A stretch of 30,552 nt of DNA from DASPTT01 sp035623275 (GCA_035623275.1 DASPTT010000104.1:1-30552), one strand, 5' to 3'. Counted from the stretch's first letter, positions 1-7,229 are shown. Translations and numbers: made by a program. Notes: generated by a model from the letters alone, not told the origin.

Positions 1-111
1 GTGGACGGCGGCCTGCTGATGTGCGCCACCTTGCAGCCACTCGAGAGCGGCGAAGACGCGCGCCGGCTCGTCGCCGCTGCCACGCGGGCCGCGCAGTTGG
101 TCGGCACCTGA
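1..111 (+). CDS. C-terminal end of an unidentified protein (5' end outside window)
   Basis: Frame 1 is open from the first base to a TGA at 109-111 and gives 36 residues ending in a helical, Ala/Arg-rich tail (DARRLVAAATRAAQLVGT). The codon use is strongly G/C at third positions, like the core genes at the right end. I do not recognise the family from so short a piece. It lies outside the repeat-bounded accessory block, so it is probably the chromosomal gene that lay downstream of rnpB before the block was inserted. Confidence 0.55.
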   Translation: MDGGLLMCATLQPLESGEDARRLVAAATRAAQLVGT

Positions 112-734
112 GCGCAGCCGCTGCTGGCCGCGTCGCGCCTCTGGGATCCGAACTGCCGAGACGAGGTCGGGGCCCATGGGACCGTCGGGGCAGGTCGGAG
201 GGCCCGGACCCGACCGGGATCACGCGGACTCGTCGTCACTGGTGAGTTGGCCCTGTGCCGGCTGATGCCGAAGTAGTGACGTCTGCGCCGGCGGCCCATT
301 GACCGGCCGGCATTTCGGGCTGATACTCGGGGCTGCTCGGTTCGTCGGCGACGGGCTCGGGTGGGATCTGCCGAGGACGGAGGCGGGCCATGTCCGACGA
401 ATTCGGCCGTTCGAGCGCCGAGGGCGAGTCGGCGCCGCTGGGCATCTCCCGAAGCACCGCCGCACGTCCAGACGACCATCCGTGCCTACGCGGCAGCCTT
501 CAACGCACGAGATCCGGAGGCCGCTCTTCCCGAGGTCGACGAAGAAAAGACCTGTTCGACGAGGGGAGACGTCCAAGTCAGGTTGGCCCGCCTAGACCTG
601 GCCAGACAAACCAACTGAGAACCGGCGATTCATCGCACTGGCGACCCGGCTGCCAGAGCCTGGCGACACCCCTCAAGGTCCCTGTGTGTCCTGCCGGGGG
701 TGGGGCGCGACAAAGTCGCAGCTCAGAGAGCTAG
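112..734. other. Left flank with no convincing gene
   Basis: About 620 bases lie between the end of the first gene and the left repeat. Several short open frames on both strands overlap each other. None has a ribosome binding site or consistent codon use, and I see no complete gene. The only recognisable coding trace is a short NTF2/SnoaL-like stretch near 466-531, listed separately. Confidence 0.5.
466..531 (+). pseudogene. Possible NTF2/SnoaL-like N-terminal fragment
   Basis: The frame reads IRAYAAAFNARDPEAALPEV, which resembles the first helix of NTF2-like or SnoaL-like proteins (typically YxxAFNARDxEAxL). No cone-shaped beta-sheet sequence follows; the frame runs into low-complexity sequence and stops by 618. 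This is a remnant at best. The match rests on about 20 residues and could be chance. Confidence 0.3.
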
Positions 735-762
735 TGACGGTGAGCCGGCCTGTAGGCGGGAT
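735..762. repeat. Left attachment-site repeat (displaced rnpB 3' end)
   Basis: These 28 bases are identical to 18297-18324, the last part of rnpB including the 3' strand of its closing P1 helix and part of the conserved 3' region. The flanking bases differ at once (G734 versus T18296; C763 versus T18325). No other part of an RNase P RNA gene is present here, so this is not a second gene. It is best read as the original rnpB end displaced by integration. Confidence 0.7.
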
Positions 763-790
763 CCTGCTACCCACGCTCGCCAGATGATGT

Positions 791-812
791 TGACAGCTGT
801 GCAGGGCTGTCA
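791..812. promoter_or_regulatory. Perfect 7-bp inverted repeat between left att repeat and xis
   Basis: TGACAGC at 791-797 is mirrored by GCTGTCA at 806-812 with an 8-base spacer. It lies between the left repeat and the excisionase-like gene, downstream of that gene. It could be an integrase or excisionase binding site, an operator, or a weak terminator for the gene. The sequence alone cannot choose between these. Confidence 0.4.
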
Positions 813-861
813 CCTGCGCAGTTGCTCTTGACCTCGGCCGAGGCGAAGCAGATTCGCTGCA

Positions 862-883
862 CGAAGTAGTCCCGAAGTAGTCC
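862..883. repeat. Tandem 11-bp direct repeat near left att
   Basis: CGAAGTAGTCC occurs twice head to tail (862-872 and 873-883), about 100 bp inside the left repeat and immediately downstream of the excisionase-like gene. Short direct repeats at this distance from a core site resemble arm-type binding sites of tyrosine integrases. That role is inferred. Confidence 0.45.
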
Positions 884-887
884 CGGG

Positions 888-1082
888 CTATCTCGGGTTC
901 TCCCGCATCCAGCGGGCCATCTCCTCATCGGTGATCCGCACGAGGCGGCCGATTCTCCGGGCCTTGAGGTTCCCACGCTCGATCTCCTTGCGGATCGTCC
1001 ACGGGGACACATCGGCAAGCACGGCCGCCTCAGGCACTGTCAGGAAACGTGGGAGCCGAGGGGCTCTCGGGGCGTACAACAC
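888..1082 (-). CDS. Excisionase-family helix-turn-helix protein (Xis-like)
   Basis: A 64-residue protein that is almost entirely one winged helix-turn-helix of the excisionase/MerR-like type: FLTVPEAAVLADVSPWTIRK, then a basic wing (GNLKARRIGRLVRI) and a closing helix with EEMARWMRE. Such proteins bind DNA to direct excision of integrated elements, or act as small regulators. The start is chosen at GTG 1080-1082 because a perfect GGAGGTGA lies just upstream (1085-1092 on the other strand). An ATG at 1143-1145 would add 21 low-complexity residues and lacks a ribosome site. The gene points towards the left att repeat, the usual place for xis, but the expected integrase is absent between it and the repeat. 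The fold call is firm; the excision role is inferred from position. Confidence 0.75.
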   Translation of the reverse strand: MLYAPRAPRLPRFLTVPEAAVLADVSPWTIRKEIERGNLKARRIGRLVRITDEEMARWMRENPR

Positions 1083-1435
1083 CCTCACCTCCGTGCGACC
1101 CCATGGGGGCCGGATCGGTGGTGAGGGCACTCTGCCGGTGGTCATTTCTTGAGCGAACGACCCTCAGCCCCCAGCCGGTATAGGTGGCAGTGAGGCTGAG
1201 GATAGACGGACGAGGCGTTTCTGGGGAGGCGAGGGAGCGGACCGTGAGGATGCAGGGACTCGCTCGTAGTTCGGGAGCCATCGTTGCTGACGGCCGAAGG
1301 TGTTGCGCAACCACACGGTGATCAGGATGTTCGTGTTTTCGGGGACCATTCCCCCACGTAGGGCCTTTTCTCTGCTTCCCTGAAAAAGCACACCGCTATG
1401 CCAGCGGTAGCCAGCAGCAGAAGGAGGAGGGCGCT
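1083..1435. other. Intergenic stretch upstream of the xis-like gene
   Basis: About 350 bases separate the Xis-like start from the next plus-strand start. It presumably holds promoters for the divergent genes. I see no gene with a ribosome site here. A minus-strand frame encoding a leucine run (about 1322-1440) is opposite a purine-rich ribosome binding region and is probably a shadow. Confidence 0.4.
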
Positions 1436-1525
1436 ATGTCCATGACCGCCACCGAAAGGTCCCTCCGAGGACGGATCGGTGCCCACGCCCTGCATTCGAA
1501 GTACGACGGGGCTGAGTTGACGCAC
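1436..1525 (+). pseudogene. Truncated N-terminus of a small conserved actinobacterial protein
   Basis: ATG 1436 follows a strong ribosome site (AAGGAGG at 1422-1428). The first residues, MSMTATERSLRGRIGAHALH, resemble the start of a small conserved actinobacterial protein family (ERxLRxRIxAxxLH, normally continuing with an Arg/Lys-rich helical region). Here the similarity ends after about 28 residues and the frame runs into the structured repeat at 1553-1625 and then across the dodecin start in another frame. I read it as a gene cut short by insertion of the repeat or by rearrangement. The family resemblance is from memory and moderate. Confidence 0.4.
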
Positions 1526-1552
1526 CGCCATGAGTGGCGGGGCCTCGGTGGC

Positions 1553-1625
1553 GATCTGGTCCTTCGACCCTTTCCCGGTGCGTCGCCCGAGCGGAGACTC
1601 GATCCGAGAGCGGATCCGTCCGCTC
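1553..1625. repeat. Structured intergenic repeat, copy A (upstream of dodecin)
   Basis: This 73-base stretch is about 85% identical by eye to 7129-7202. The most conserved part is flanked by a 7-bp inverted repeat, GAGCGGA at 1589-1595 and TCCGCTC at 1619-1625, enclosing a small hairpin CTCG-ATC-CGAG (1599-1609). It ends 75 bp before the dodecin ATG. Both copies stand upstream of a small plus-strand gene with a strong ribosome site, so a shared promoter, operator or structured leader RNA is plausible. A short mobile repeat is the alternative. Confidence 0.55.
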
Positions 1626-1700
1626 TCGTCGAGGTGTCGGTGCCCCGGTGGGATCAGCCCTTCGATGTCCCGCCGACCGGAGACCAAGGAGGGGAAGACG

Positions 1701-1913
1701 ATGGCCGAGAGCGTGTACAAGATCATCGAACTCGTCGGCACCAGCGAGGAGTCCTGGGAGAAGGCTGCCTCCGCAGCAGTGAGCCAAGCGTCTCAATCAC
1801 TTCGAGACCTCCGCATCGCCGAGGTGACCGAGCTTGACCTCCAGATCGACGACGGGAAGGTCAAGGCCTACCGGGCCAAGGTCAAGGTGTCCTTCAAGTT
1901 CGAGGGCGACTGA
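1701..1913 (+). CDS. Dodecin family flavin-binding protein
   Basis: A 70-residue protein with the full dodecin pattern: VYKIIELVGTSEESWEKAAS at the start, then AVxxA, a central helix (LRDLRIAEV), and the final strands (KVKAYRAKVKVSFKFE). Dodecins form dodecameric shells that store or buffer flavins such as riboflavin or FMN in the cytoplasm. The length matches the family. ATG 1701 follows AAGGAGG at 1686-1692, and a longer in-frame extension upstream runs into the repeat and is rejected. It stands alone; the gene next to it is convergent. Its leader contains the structured repeat shared with the KA-rich protein gene at 7230. Confidence 0.9.
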   Translation: MAESVYKIIELVGTSEESWEKAASAAVSQASQSLRDLRIAEVTELDLQIDDGKVKAYRAKVKVSFKFEGD

Positions 1914-2147
1914 CCTCGGGCCGCAGTGATCGACGGGATGTGGGCCGAGTAGCGACGCAAGTCAAGGTGGCCGATCAACCTGCCAACGACGGTGGGGTAG
2001 TGCGAGAGCGCCTCGGCCCTTGGTCGTGGCGAAGACCGGGATGGCGTTGCCGGAGGGCTCGTTGGTGACCACGTAGGTGAACGGATCGTCGGGATCCTGT
2101 TCGATGAAGATTCGGACGAGGGCACGCCCTCGATGACCCCTAGTCAC
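1868..2147 (-). pseudogene. Small conserved-looking protein with an apparent 1-base frameshift
   Basis: From ATG 2147 the minus strand reads VRIFIEQDPDDPFTYVVTNE followed by PSGNAIPVFATTK, which looks like genuine protein. It then turns into unlikely sequence (GRGALALPHRRW) and stops at 1962. If one G is removed from the GGG run near 2020-2025 the frame continues as KAEALSHYPTVVGRLIGHLD and on to 1868. A single-base insertion, real or a sequencing error, would explain this. The extended frame overlaps the 3' end of the convergent dodecin gene. I do not recognise the family. Confidence 0.4.
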
Positions 2148-2294
2148 GGCCGCCCGTGGCGGATCAACCTGTCAGACTGCTTGGAGATCCATGATGTTCT
2201 CATGGCGATTCCCTGTAGGGGTGTGCGCTCCTCCTACGCCAACTTCCGGCCCTAAGAATTGCAGCGGCCGTCGTCAACCGGGGAGGTGGCTGAG

Positions 2295-3269
2295 ATGCAG
2301 ATGAAGCTGTGGGATGTCGAGATGGAGGCCGCCCGGGAGGCGATCAAGGCCGAAGCCAAAGAGTTCGTCAGCCGCTTCCCCGATGGCGATCCGGGCACCG
2401 GCTCTCCTCAGGCCCGGGCCGAGGCGATGCGCCAGGCCGAGTCGGCCCTGGTCCTGCGCTCGGAGAAGGCGGTGGACCGTGTCGTCCATAGCCCGAGCGG
2501 TCCGCTGCGGCTCCGGGAGTTTCGGCCCCAGCATGCCGACGCCGACGGGGCCATGTTGCACATCCACGGCGGCGGGTGGATGACAGGGGAGCCAGCCCTC
2601 ACCGATCTGTTGCACGAGCCGCTGAGCGACCACCTGCACCTGGCCATCGTGAGCGTCGACTACCGCCTGGCTCCCGAGCACCCGTATCCGGCCGGTCCCG
2701 ACGACTGCGAGGCGGCGGCACTGTGGTTGATCGAGCAGGCCGCCAATGAGTACGGGACTGACCGCCTCCTCATCGGTGGAGAGTCCGCCGGAGCGCACCT
2801 GTCGGCGCTTACCTTGCTCCGACTGCGGGACCGCCACGCCGTCGCCGACCGGTTCTGCGGGGCGAACCTGGTGTTTGGTGCCTACGACCTCAGCACCACG
2901 CCGAGCGCTGCCGGGGTTGGGCTGACGCCGGGGACCGATCTTCTGGATCCCGAGAAGATGGCCTTCATGGCCGGGCAGTTCCTTCCGGGGCTCACCACCG
3001 AGCAGTGCCGTTCACCAGACATCTCGCCGCTCTACGCCGACCTGCGAGGCCTGCCACCGGCCCTCTTCACCGTCGGGACAGCCGACCACCTCGTCGACGA
3101 TTCCTTGTTCTTCGCTCAGCGCTGGCTGCTTGCTGGCAACTCGGCAGAGCTACTCGTCTACCCCGACGCCCCCCACGGGTGCATCGGGTTGCCGACGGTG
3201 CTGGGGCACTGGTGGCCGAGACTCGAAGCGTTCTTGACCCGCTGCCTGCAAGGGACGGTGGCGGGGTAG
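2295..3269 (+). CDS. Alpha/beta hydrolase, hormone-sensitive-lipase-like (fold-3) esterase
   Basis: A 324-residue cytoplasmic hydrolase of the HSL/acetyl-hydrolase group that cleaves small esters. It has the oxyanion-hole HGGGW motif, the DYRLAPEHPYP segment typical of the group, the nucleophile elbow GESAG (catalytic Ser), an Asp-containing ADHLVDD segment and a late His (YPDAPHG). All catalytic elements are present and the length is normal. ATG 2295 has GGGAGG at 2281-2286 upstream; an earlier in-frame ATG at 2259 has no such site. The substrate cannot be told. The next frame begins right at its stop with a truncated recombinase, which suggests a recombination junction at its 3' end. Confidence 0.85.
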   Translation: MQMKLWDVEMEAAREAIKAEAKEFVSRFPDGDPGTGSPQARAEAMRQAESALVLRSEKAVDRVVHSPSGPLRLREFRPQHADADGAMLHIHGGGWMTGEPALTDLLHEPLSDHLHLAIVSVDYRLAPEHPYPAGPDDCEAAALWLIEQAANEYGTDRLLIGGESAGAHLSALTLLRLRDRHAVADRFCGANLVFGAYDLSTTPSAAGVGLTPGTDLLDPEKMAFMAGQFLPGLTTEQCRSPDISPLYADLRGLPPALFTVGTADHLVDDSLFFAQRWLLAGNSAELLVYPDAPHGCIGLPTVLGHWWPRLEAFLTRCLQGTVAG

Positions 3270-3614
3270 GGAGAGGGAGTTCGACGACCGGGCTGGACGG
3301 CTGCAGGGCGACTAGTGGTCGAGGTGGTGTCGGCGGCGGCGGCGTTCGAGTCCCGCCGGATCGGGGAGAGGGTCAAGGCCACCCATGCGCAGCGGCGGGC
3401 CCAGGGCAAGCGGGCCGGACAGCCCCCGGTGCTCCCCAACTGGGTGCGGCGGCGGATTGCTAGGGCACGGGCCAGCGGGCGGTCCCTCTCGGCCATCGCC
3501 GACGAGTTGAACGCCAAGCACGTCCCTACGGCCCGAGGCGGGCGCTGGTACCCGTCGACCGTCGCCCATGTCGTCAAGTCGGTGGCGATCGACGAGGGGC
3601 TGGCCTTGCGATGA
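3270..3614 (+). pseudogene. Serine recombinase remnant (end of resolvase domain plus recombinase-domain start)
   Basis: The frame opens directly after the hydrolase stop. From about 3330 it reads AAFESRRIGERVKATHAQRR and QGKRAGQPP, the end of a resolvase/invertase catalytic domain, followed by a helix-turn-helix segment (GRSLSAIADELNAKHVPTAR, then GGRWYPSTVAHVVKS). The first roughly 120 residues, including the catalytic Ser and Arg residues, are missing, so it cannot be an active recombinase. A GTG at 3315 could start a roughly 99-residue DNA-binding fragment, but no good ribosome site precedes it. It is the only recombinase trace in the block. A surviving DNA-binding role is possible but unsupported. 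Confidence 0.65.
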
Positions 3615-3631
3615 ACACGGGCGAGCAGTGC

Positions 3632-4003
3632 TCAGGCAGGTCCGAGCCGGTTCCGAGCACCTACCGGGCGTCTGCACCGTTGCGTAGGTAGCCGTTGGCC
3701 ACGACTGGCCACGTGACCACCGAGGCGGGGGCCCGCCGGGCCAGGGGTTGAGGACCCAACGGCGTACCGTGGAGATCGATCTTGGTGTCGGCAGAGGGTG
3801 GCGGGAGTCGATGCCGACGTGTTTTCCCAAGCGAGATAGCAGCGGACGCCCAATGCGATGACCAATGACACGGCGACGAGAACGGTCCACCATTCCATCC
3901 ACTGCAAGGCGACCAATGAGGCGACCACGGCCAACCAGGCGTGGAGCCGCCTCGTCACCGGACCCTCATCGCAACCAGCCTGCGAGGTAACCGATGTGCC
4001 CAT
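3632..4003 (-). CDS. Small membrane protein, two predicted TM helices
   Basis: A 123-residue protein with two closely spaced hydrophobic stretches, RLHAWLAVVASLVALQWMEW and WWTVLVAVSLVIALGVRCYL, joined by a very short turn, then a polar Arg/Pro-rich tail. ATG 4001-4003 has an excellent ribosome site (AGGAGG six bases upstream on the minus strand); an in-frame ATG at 4087 is not supported. The first half is convincing. The tail is low in complexity and may be out of frame. I do not recognise the family. Confidence 0.55.
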   Translation of the reverse strand: MGTSVTSQAGCDEGPVTRRLHAWLAVVASLVALQWMEWWTVLVAVSLVIALGVRCYLAWENTSASTPATLCRHQDRSPRYAVGSSTPGPAGPRLGGHVASRGQRLPTQRCRRPVGARNRLGPA

Positions 4004-4215
4004 CGTGGCCTCCTGTTGCGCATGGTGCGATCCCGTCGGGGGCACCTCCAGGGTCAAAGGTCCCAGTGGAGCGTGTCCGAGTTCCATGCCTTCTGGCCCC
4101 GGGGTTGCCGTCCTGCGAGCGTCGAAACGGTGAGGTTGAGGGTGCGAGGCGAGGCGGGGTTCAAGCGATGGTCGAGGGAGCGGCCTCGACGACTCGGGCT
4201 ACCATCGTCGCCGCC

Positions 4216-4446
4216 ATGCCCATCATCGACGACGAGACGAGCTACGTCCGACGGCTGGAGTTGGCGGCCGACCCGGAGACGTCCTCGTGGCAGCTTGCCG
4301 CCCTCGCCGATGACCCCGATCCCGAGGTTCGTTCTGCCGTGGCCGTCAACCCGTCGGCGTCGAGGCTCAACGTGTTGCGCCTCCAGCGTGACCCGGATCC
4401 CGCTGTGCGTGCGGCCGTGACGGAGCGCCTCGGCATCGGGGCATAG
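4216..4446 (+). CDS. Small HEAT/leucine-rich-variant repeat protein
   Basis: A 76-residue protein with two recognisable short helical repeats: LAALADDPDPEVRSAVAVNP and LRLQRDPDPAVRAAVTERLG. The DPDPxVRxAVxxN pattern is typical of variant leucine-rich and HEAT-like repeats, which act as binding scaffolds. No catalytic motif is present. ATG 4216 begins MPIIDDETSYVRRLELAADP; an in-frame ATG at 4168 is possible, and neither has a clear ribosome site. Its partner is unknown. Confidence 0.65.
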   Translation: MPIIDDETSYVRRLELAADPETSSWQLAALADDPDPEVRSAVAVNPSASRLNVLRLQRDPDPAVRAAVTERLGIGA

Positions 4447-4571
4447 TCCGGCCAATAAACCAAGCCACTCGTTTGCTCCGGAGCTACGGCTCAGAGCAAC
4501 GGGGGATCAAGTTTGCCTGTGGACACCACCCGAGGATTCGGAGATGCTGCCCGAGCGCCGATAGTCCCGGC

Positions 4572-5117
4572 ATGGCCCGGGGGCGTACATCGCACGGGAA
4601 CTTCGTCCGAACGCCGGAGGTCCCGACCCTGAGCGTCCTGACCGCCTCGGTGGTCCCCAACCTCGCTGCACCCTTTGCCTTCGAGGTCGTCCTCGAGGTC
4701 GACGGGCATCCACTTCAGGAACTCCTTCGAGGGGTGGACGAGCCCGAAGCCTGGGTCGGCCCGCCTTTCGAGATCATCAAGTCGCCCTCACGACACCTCA
4801 TCGGCGGTGGGAACGAATGGGGCGGTGACGGGTTCCCCGAGGGCAAAGTAGCGCTGCTGGCCTGTTCGTGCGGCGACCCGCAGTGTGGTGCCCTCCTGGC
4901 CACGATCACGGTGATGGCCGACGTGGTGACCTGGTCGGACATCGAGTGCTTCGGGCGGCCCAAGGCTGATTTGTCGGCAATCCCGGGGTTCAGCTTCCGG
5001 AGCATGGACTACTTCGCCAAACTCGGGGACCTCAGCCTGCCCGAAGCGGCCACGGGTGGAATCCATGCCCGTCACCGCCTTGGTGCCCACCAAGAAGGTC
5101 ACCCGATTCGGCCCTGA
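4572..5117 (+). CDS. Hypothetical protein with a Cys-rich centre
   Basis: A protein of about 181 residues that I do not recognise. The middle is clearly protein-like: AAPFAFEVVLEVDGHPLQEL, then ALLACSCGDPQCGALLATIT with three cysteines (CSCGDPQC) that could bind a metal, then VMADVVTWSDIE. The last 25 residues are Gly/His/Arg-rich and less convincing. The start is uncertain: ATG 4572 lacks a ribosome site. A GGAGGT lies at 4616-4621 but only a CTG follows at a workable distance. It is followed by 312 bases without a gene. Confidence 0.55.
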   Translation: MARGRTSHGNFVRTPEVPTLSVLTASVVPNLAAPFAFEVVLEVDGHPLQELLRGVDEPEAWVGPPFEIIKSPSRHLIGGGNEWGGDGFPEGKVALLACSCGDPQCGALLATITVMADVVTWSDIECFGRPKADLSAIPGFSFRSMDYFAKLGDLSLPEAATGGIHARHRLGAHQEGHPIRP

Positions 5118-5429
5118 CGCCGGGCGTGCGTTGCCGCCCTCCGGCCTGTCCCTCATGACCCCTGCTGTCCCTCCCGACCCACGAAGGTCGCCCGCCCCAA
5201 GTACTGCACGGCGTCGTTACCCTGCTTCCGAATATGACAGGCACCACTGCGTGAGATGGGAGCAGATAAATGAGAGTCGTCACCGACAGTGTCTGCCTGG
5301 CCACTTGTTCGGTGGGCCGCACAACGTCGTGTGACCTGGAAGAAGACGATTTGAAGCGATCTCTCTCGTTTCGCATCGAACGTCGGATTCGCCTTTGCTC
5401 GAACACGCACATAGCGTTCTCCGTGGATC
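5118..5429. other. Intergenic region upstream of the Rpf-like gene
   Basis: About 310 bases with no convincing gene; short open frames lack ribosome sites. The region is locally less GC-rich (around 5340-5430), as promoter regions often are. I looked for the conserved blocks of the c-di-AMP riboswitch that often precedes actinobacterial rpf genes and did not find them. Confidence 0.45.
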
Positions 5430-6497
5430 ATGTCGCACACCCGGCTCTCATCCAGGGTGGAGTTGGCCGCACGGGTGCACCGCCGATCAGCCATCTCGGT
5501 TGCCCTGCTCGTAACTCTCCTCTCCATCGTCCCCGTAGCGATTGTTTTGGCCCGGCCCGCTGGTGCGGACCAGATCGGTGACCTCAAGGCCCAGGCGGCG
5601 GCCATCTCACAGAGGCTTCTCCAGGACCGGTTGGAGATCGACGCCTACCAGCAGCAGTACTCGATCATTTCCCAAAGGGTGACGGCCGACGCCCTGGGCG
5701 TCGCCGCCCTTGACCAAGAGGTGAGCCAAGACCAGCAACGGATCGCCCTATCGATGCAGAGGGTGCGGGAGCAGGCGATCCGGTCGTACATGACGGCCGA
5801 TACCGAGGCGTCGAGCACCGTTGATGCGCTCTTTGCTGGAAACGTCGAAACGGAGCAGATCGCCCAGGAGTACACCGGCATCGCCACTGGGAACATCGAG
5901 ACGGCGCTGGACCAACTTCGTGCTGACCAACGCACGCTCCAGGGCGACCGGGCAACCCTGCAGGCACAGCAGAGTCGGGACCAGGGGGATGAGGAAGGGC
6001 AGGCCACCGCCTTGGGCCAAGCCGAGGACACGGCCCGCCAGCTTGCGTCTCTACAGAGCCAGGTCACCGGGCAACTGGCCACGGCCGTGGCCGAGCAAGC
6101 TGCAGCCCAGGCCGCCAAGGCGAAGGCGGCCGTCGTCGCTGCCCAGAAGCCCGTCCCCGAGCGCTCCGTGTCGACCACCTCCGGTGCACCGACCTCCGGT
6201 GCACCGACGCCACCACCATCATCAGGCTCGGACCCCGCCCTCAACCCCTTCCTCCAGTGCGTCGTGCAGGCCGAGTCGGGCGGCAACTACCAGGCGGTGT
6301 CGCCGGATGGGATGTACATGGGGGCCTTCCAGTTCACCCAGGCAACCTGGAACCTGGCGGCGCAGGCGGCCGGTCGCCCGGACTTGGTGGGCGTACCCCC
6401 GAACCTCGCTTCCAAGGCCGATCAGGACACCGTGGCCGTGGCCCTCTACGCCCTCGATGGCCAACAGCCGTGGCTTGGAGACCGCTGCAGTTCGTAG
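5430..6497 (+). CDS. Secreted coiled-coil protein with Rpf/transglycosylase-like domain
   Basis: A 355-residue exported cell-wall enzyme. Residues about 19-45 form a signal peptide or anchor (SVALLVTLLSIVPVAIVLA, then ARPAGADQ). Residues about 48-235 are a long coiled coil (QIGDLKAQAAAISQRLLQDR and following) as in CwlO/PcsB-type hydrolases. A Thr/Pro/Ser linker follows, with a tandem TSGAP repeat. The C-terminal 85 residues are a resuscitation-promoting-factor type transglycosylase domain: CVVQAESGGNY with the catalytic Glu, GAFQFTQATWNLAA, and a closing Cys (GDRC) that can pair with the first. It should cleave peptidoglycan glycan strands. ATG 5430 gives a full signal peptide although the ribosome site is weak. 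Finding it inside a mobile block is unusual but not unprecedented. Confidence 0.85.
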   Translation: MSHTRLSSRVELAARVHRRSAISVALLVTLLSIVPVAIVLARPAGADQIGDLKAQAAAISQRLLQDRLEIDAYQQQYSIISQRVTADALGVAALDQEVSQDQQRIALSMQRVREQAIRSYMTADTEASSTVDALFAGNVETEQIAQEYTGIATGNIETALDQLRADQRTLQGDRATLQAQQSRDQGDEEGQATALGQAEDTARQLASLQSQVTGQLATAVAEQAAAQAAKAKAAVVAAQKPVPERSVSTTSGAPTSGAPTPPPSSGSDPALNPFLQCVVQAESGGNYQAVSPDGMYMGAFQFTQATWNLAAQAAGRPDLVGVPPNLASKADQDTVAVALYALDGQQPWLGDRCSS

Positions 6498-6651
6498 GCA
6501 TCACGCCTTGGAACGTTACGAAGCGGCAACGGCGTCGACCTCGAATCCAAGGGTCGTCTCCCTGGACGGGTAGCAGATCGGGCAGGTCGTGGGACCGATC
6601 TGGTGACGGCGGAGGTCTGGCCAGCCGGGCGGCGACTATGACGCTGAGGTC

Positions 6652-6750
6652 ATGGCCAGGCGCTCCAAGGTGTTCGCCTACATCCAGAAGCCCGGCCCGC
6701 CCGGTGAGCTACGCCGGATCGTGGCCGCAGCCCTCGCCGCCGGAAGCTGA
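6652..6750 (+). pseudogene. Possible response-regulator receiver C-terminal remnant
   Basis: A 32-residue frame reads KVFAYIQKPGPPGELRRIVAAALAAG, resembling the last strand and helix of a CheY-like receiver (the KP dipeptide followed by xxELxxxVxxAL). The phosphoacceptor Asp and earlier strands are absent; the open frame begins only at about 6607. It overlaps the 3' end of the convergent gene at 6709-6936. Read as debris; the match is short. Confidence 0.3.
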
Positions 6751-6936
6751 GGCACTCGTTCGGATGGGGGAACACCTCGGGCACTCGGGGCCGAGGCTCT
6801 CGGCACACGGGATGAACCACACGTGCCGGAGTGTCCTCGGTTCGACCGATGCGTCACAACCCGGCTCCGTGCAGGTGAGGGTTCCATCCCGATGAACGAC
6901 GATGGTGCCGGTGCACGTCCCGAGCGAGTCCGCCAT
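6709..6936 (-). CDS. Small Cys-rich, possibly zinc-binding protein
   Basis: A 75-residue frame starting at ATG 6936 with six cysteines in a plausible pattern: GTCTGTIVVHRDGTLTCTEP, GCD, then HVWFIPC and ECPRC. This looks like one or two zinc ribbons. The C-terminus is Ser/Gly-rich. No strong ribosome site precedes the start, and longer upstream in-frame starts read low-complexity sequence. I do not recognise the family and the call is tentative. Confidence 0.45.
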   Translation of the reverse strand: MADSLGTCTGTIVVHRDGTLTCTEPGCDASVEPRTLRHVWFIPCAESLGPECPRCSPIRTSASASGGEGCGHDPA

Positions 6937-7128
6937 ACCCCGATCGTCGTCCGGGGCGGATGGCTTGCGCAGGGCCGAAGGTCCGCAGCCATGGGGGACC
7001 GGTTCCTCGTCGGGGTTGAGGAGTCGCATCGCATCCTCGGCGAACCGTGGTCCTCCTGGACACAGCAGAGGGGATCGGCGGCTCGCACCCCGGGGGGCGA
7101 GAGCTGCACCTGCCATCGGCGACGCCCC

Positions 7129-7202
7129 GATCCTGGACCTTCGACCCTGTTCCTCGTGCGCCCCCCGAGCGGAGACTCGATCCGAGAGCGGCAGGTCCGC
7201 TC
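7129..7202. repeat. Structured intergenic repeat, copy B (upstream of KA-rich gene)
   Basis: Second copy of the repeat at 1553-1625. The inverted arms GAGCGGA (7167-7173) and TCCGCTC (7196-7202) and the inner CTCG-ATC-CGAG hairpin (7177-7187) are identical. The bases between the inner hairpin and the right arm differ (an ATCCG-type filler in copy A, CAGG here), so the arms are kept while the filler varies. It ends 27 bases before the start codon at 7230, so it would lie in the leader or core promoter of that gene. Confidence 0.55.
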
Positions 7203-7229
7203 CTGGTGGACAACAAGGAAGGGGAGATC

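Noticed and set aside
269..277. CGAAGTAGT left of the att repeat, matching the 11-bp tandem repeat at 862-883
   Set aside because: Nine bases only, single copy and outside the proposed element; too short to claim as an arm-type site.
1322..1440. Minus-strand frame with a leucine run and short polar tail (possible tiny membrane protein)
   Set aside because: The leucine run is simply the complement of the purine-rich ribosome binding region before ATG 1436, and there is no start with a ribosome site.
5118..5429. Possible c-di-AMP riboswitch before the Rpf-like gene
   Set aside because: Such a switch is common before actinobacterial rpf genes, but none of its conserved blocks could be found here.
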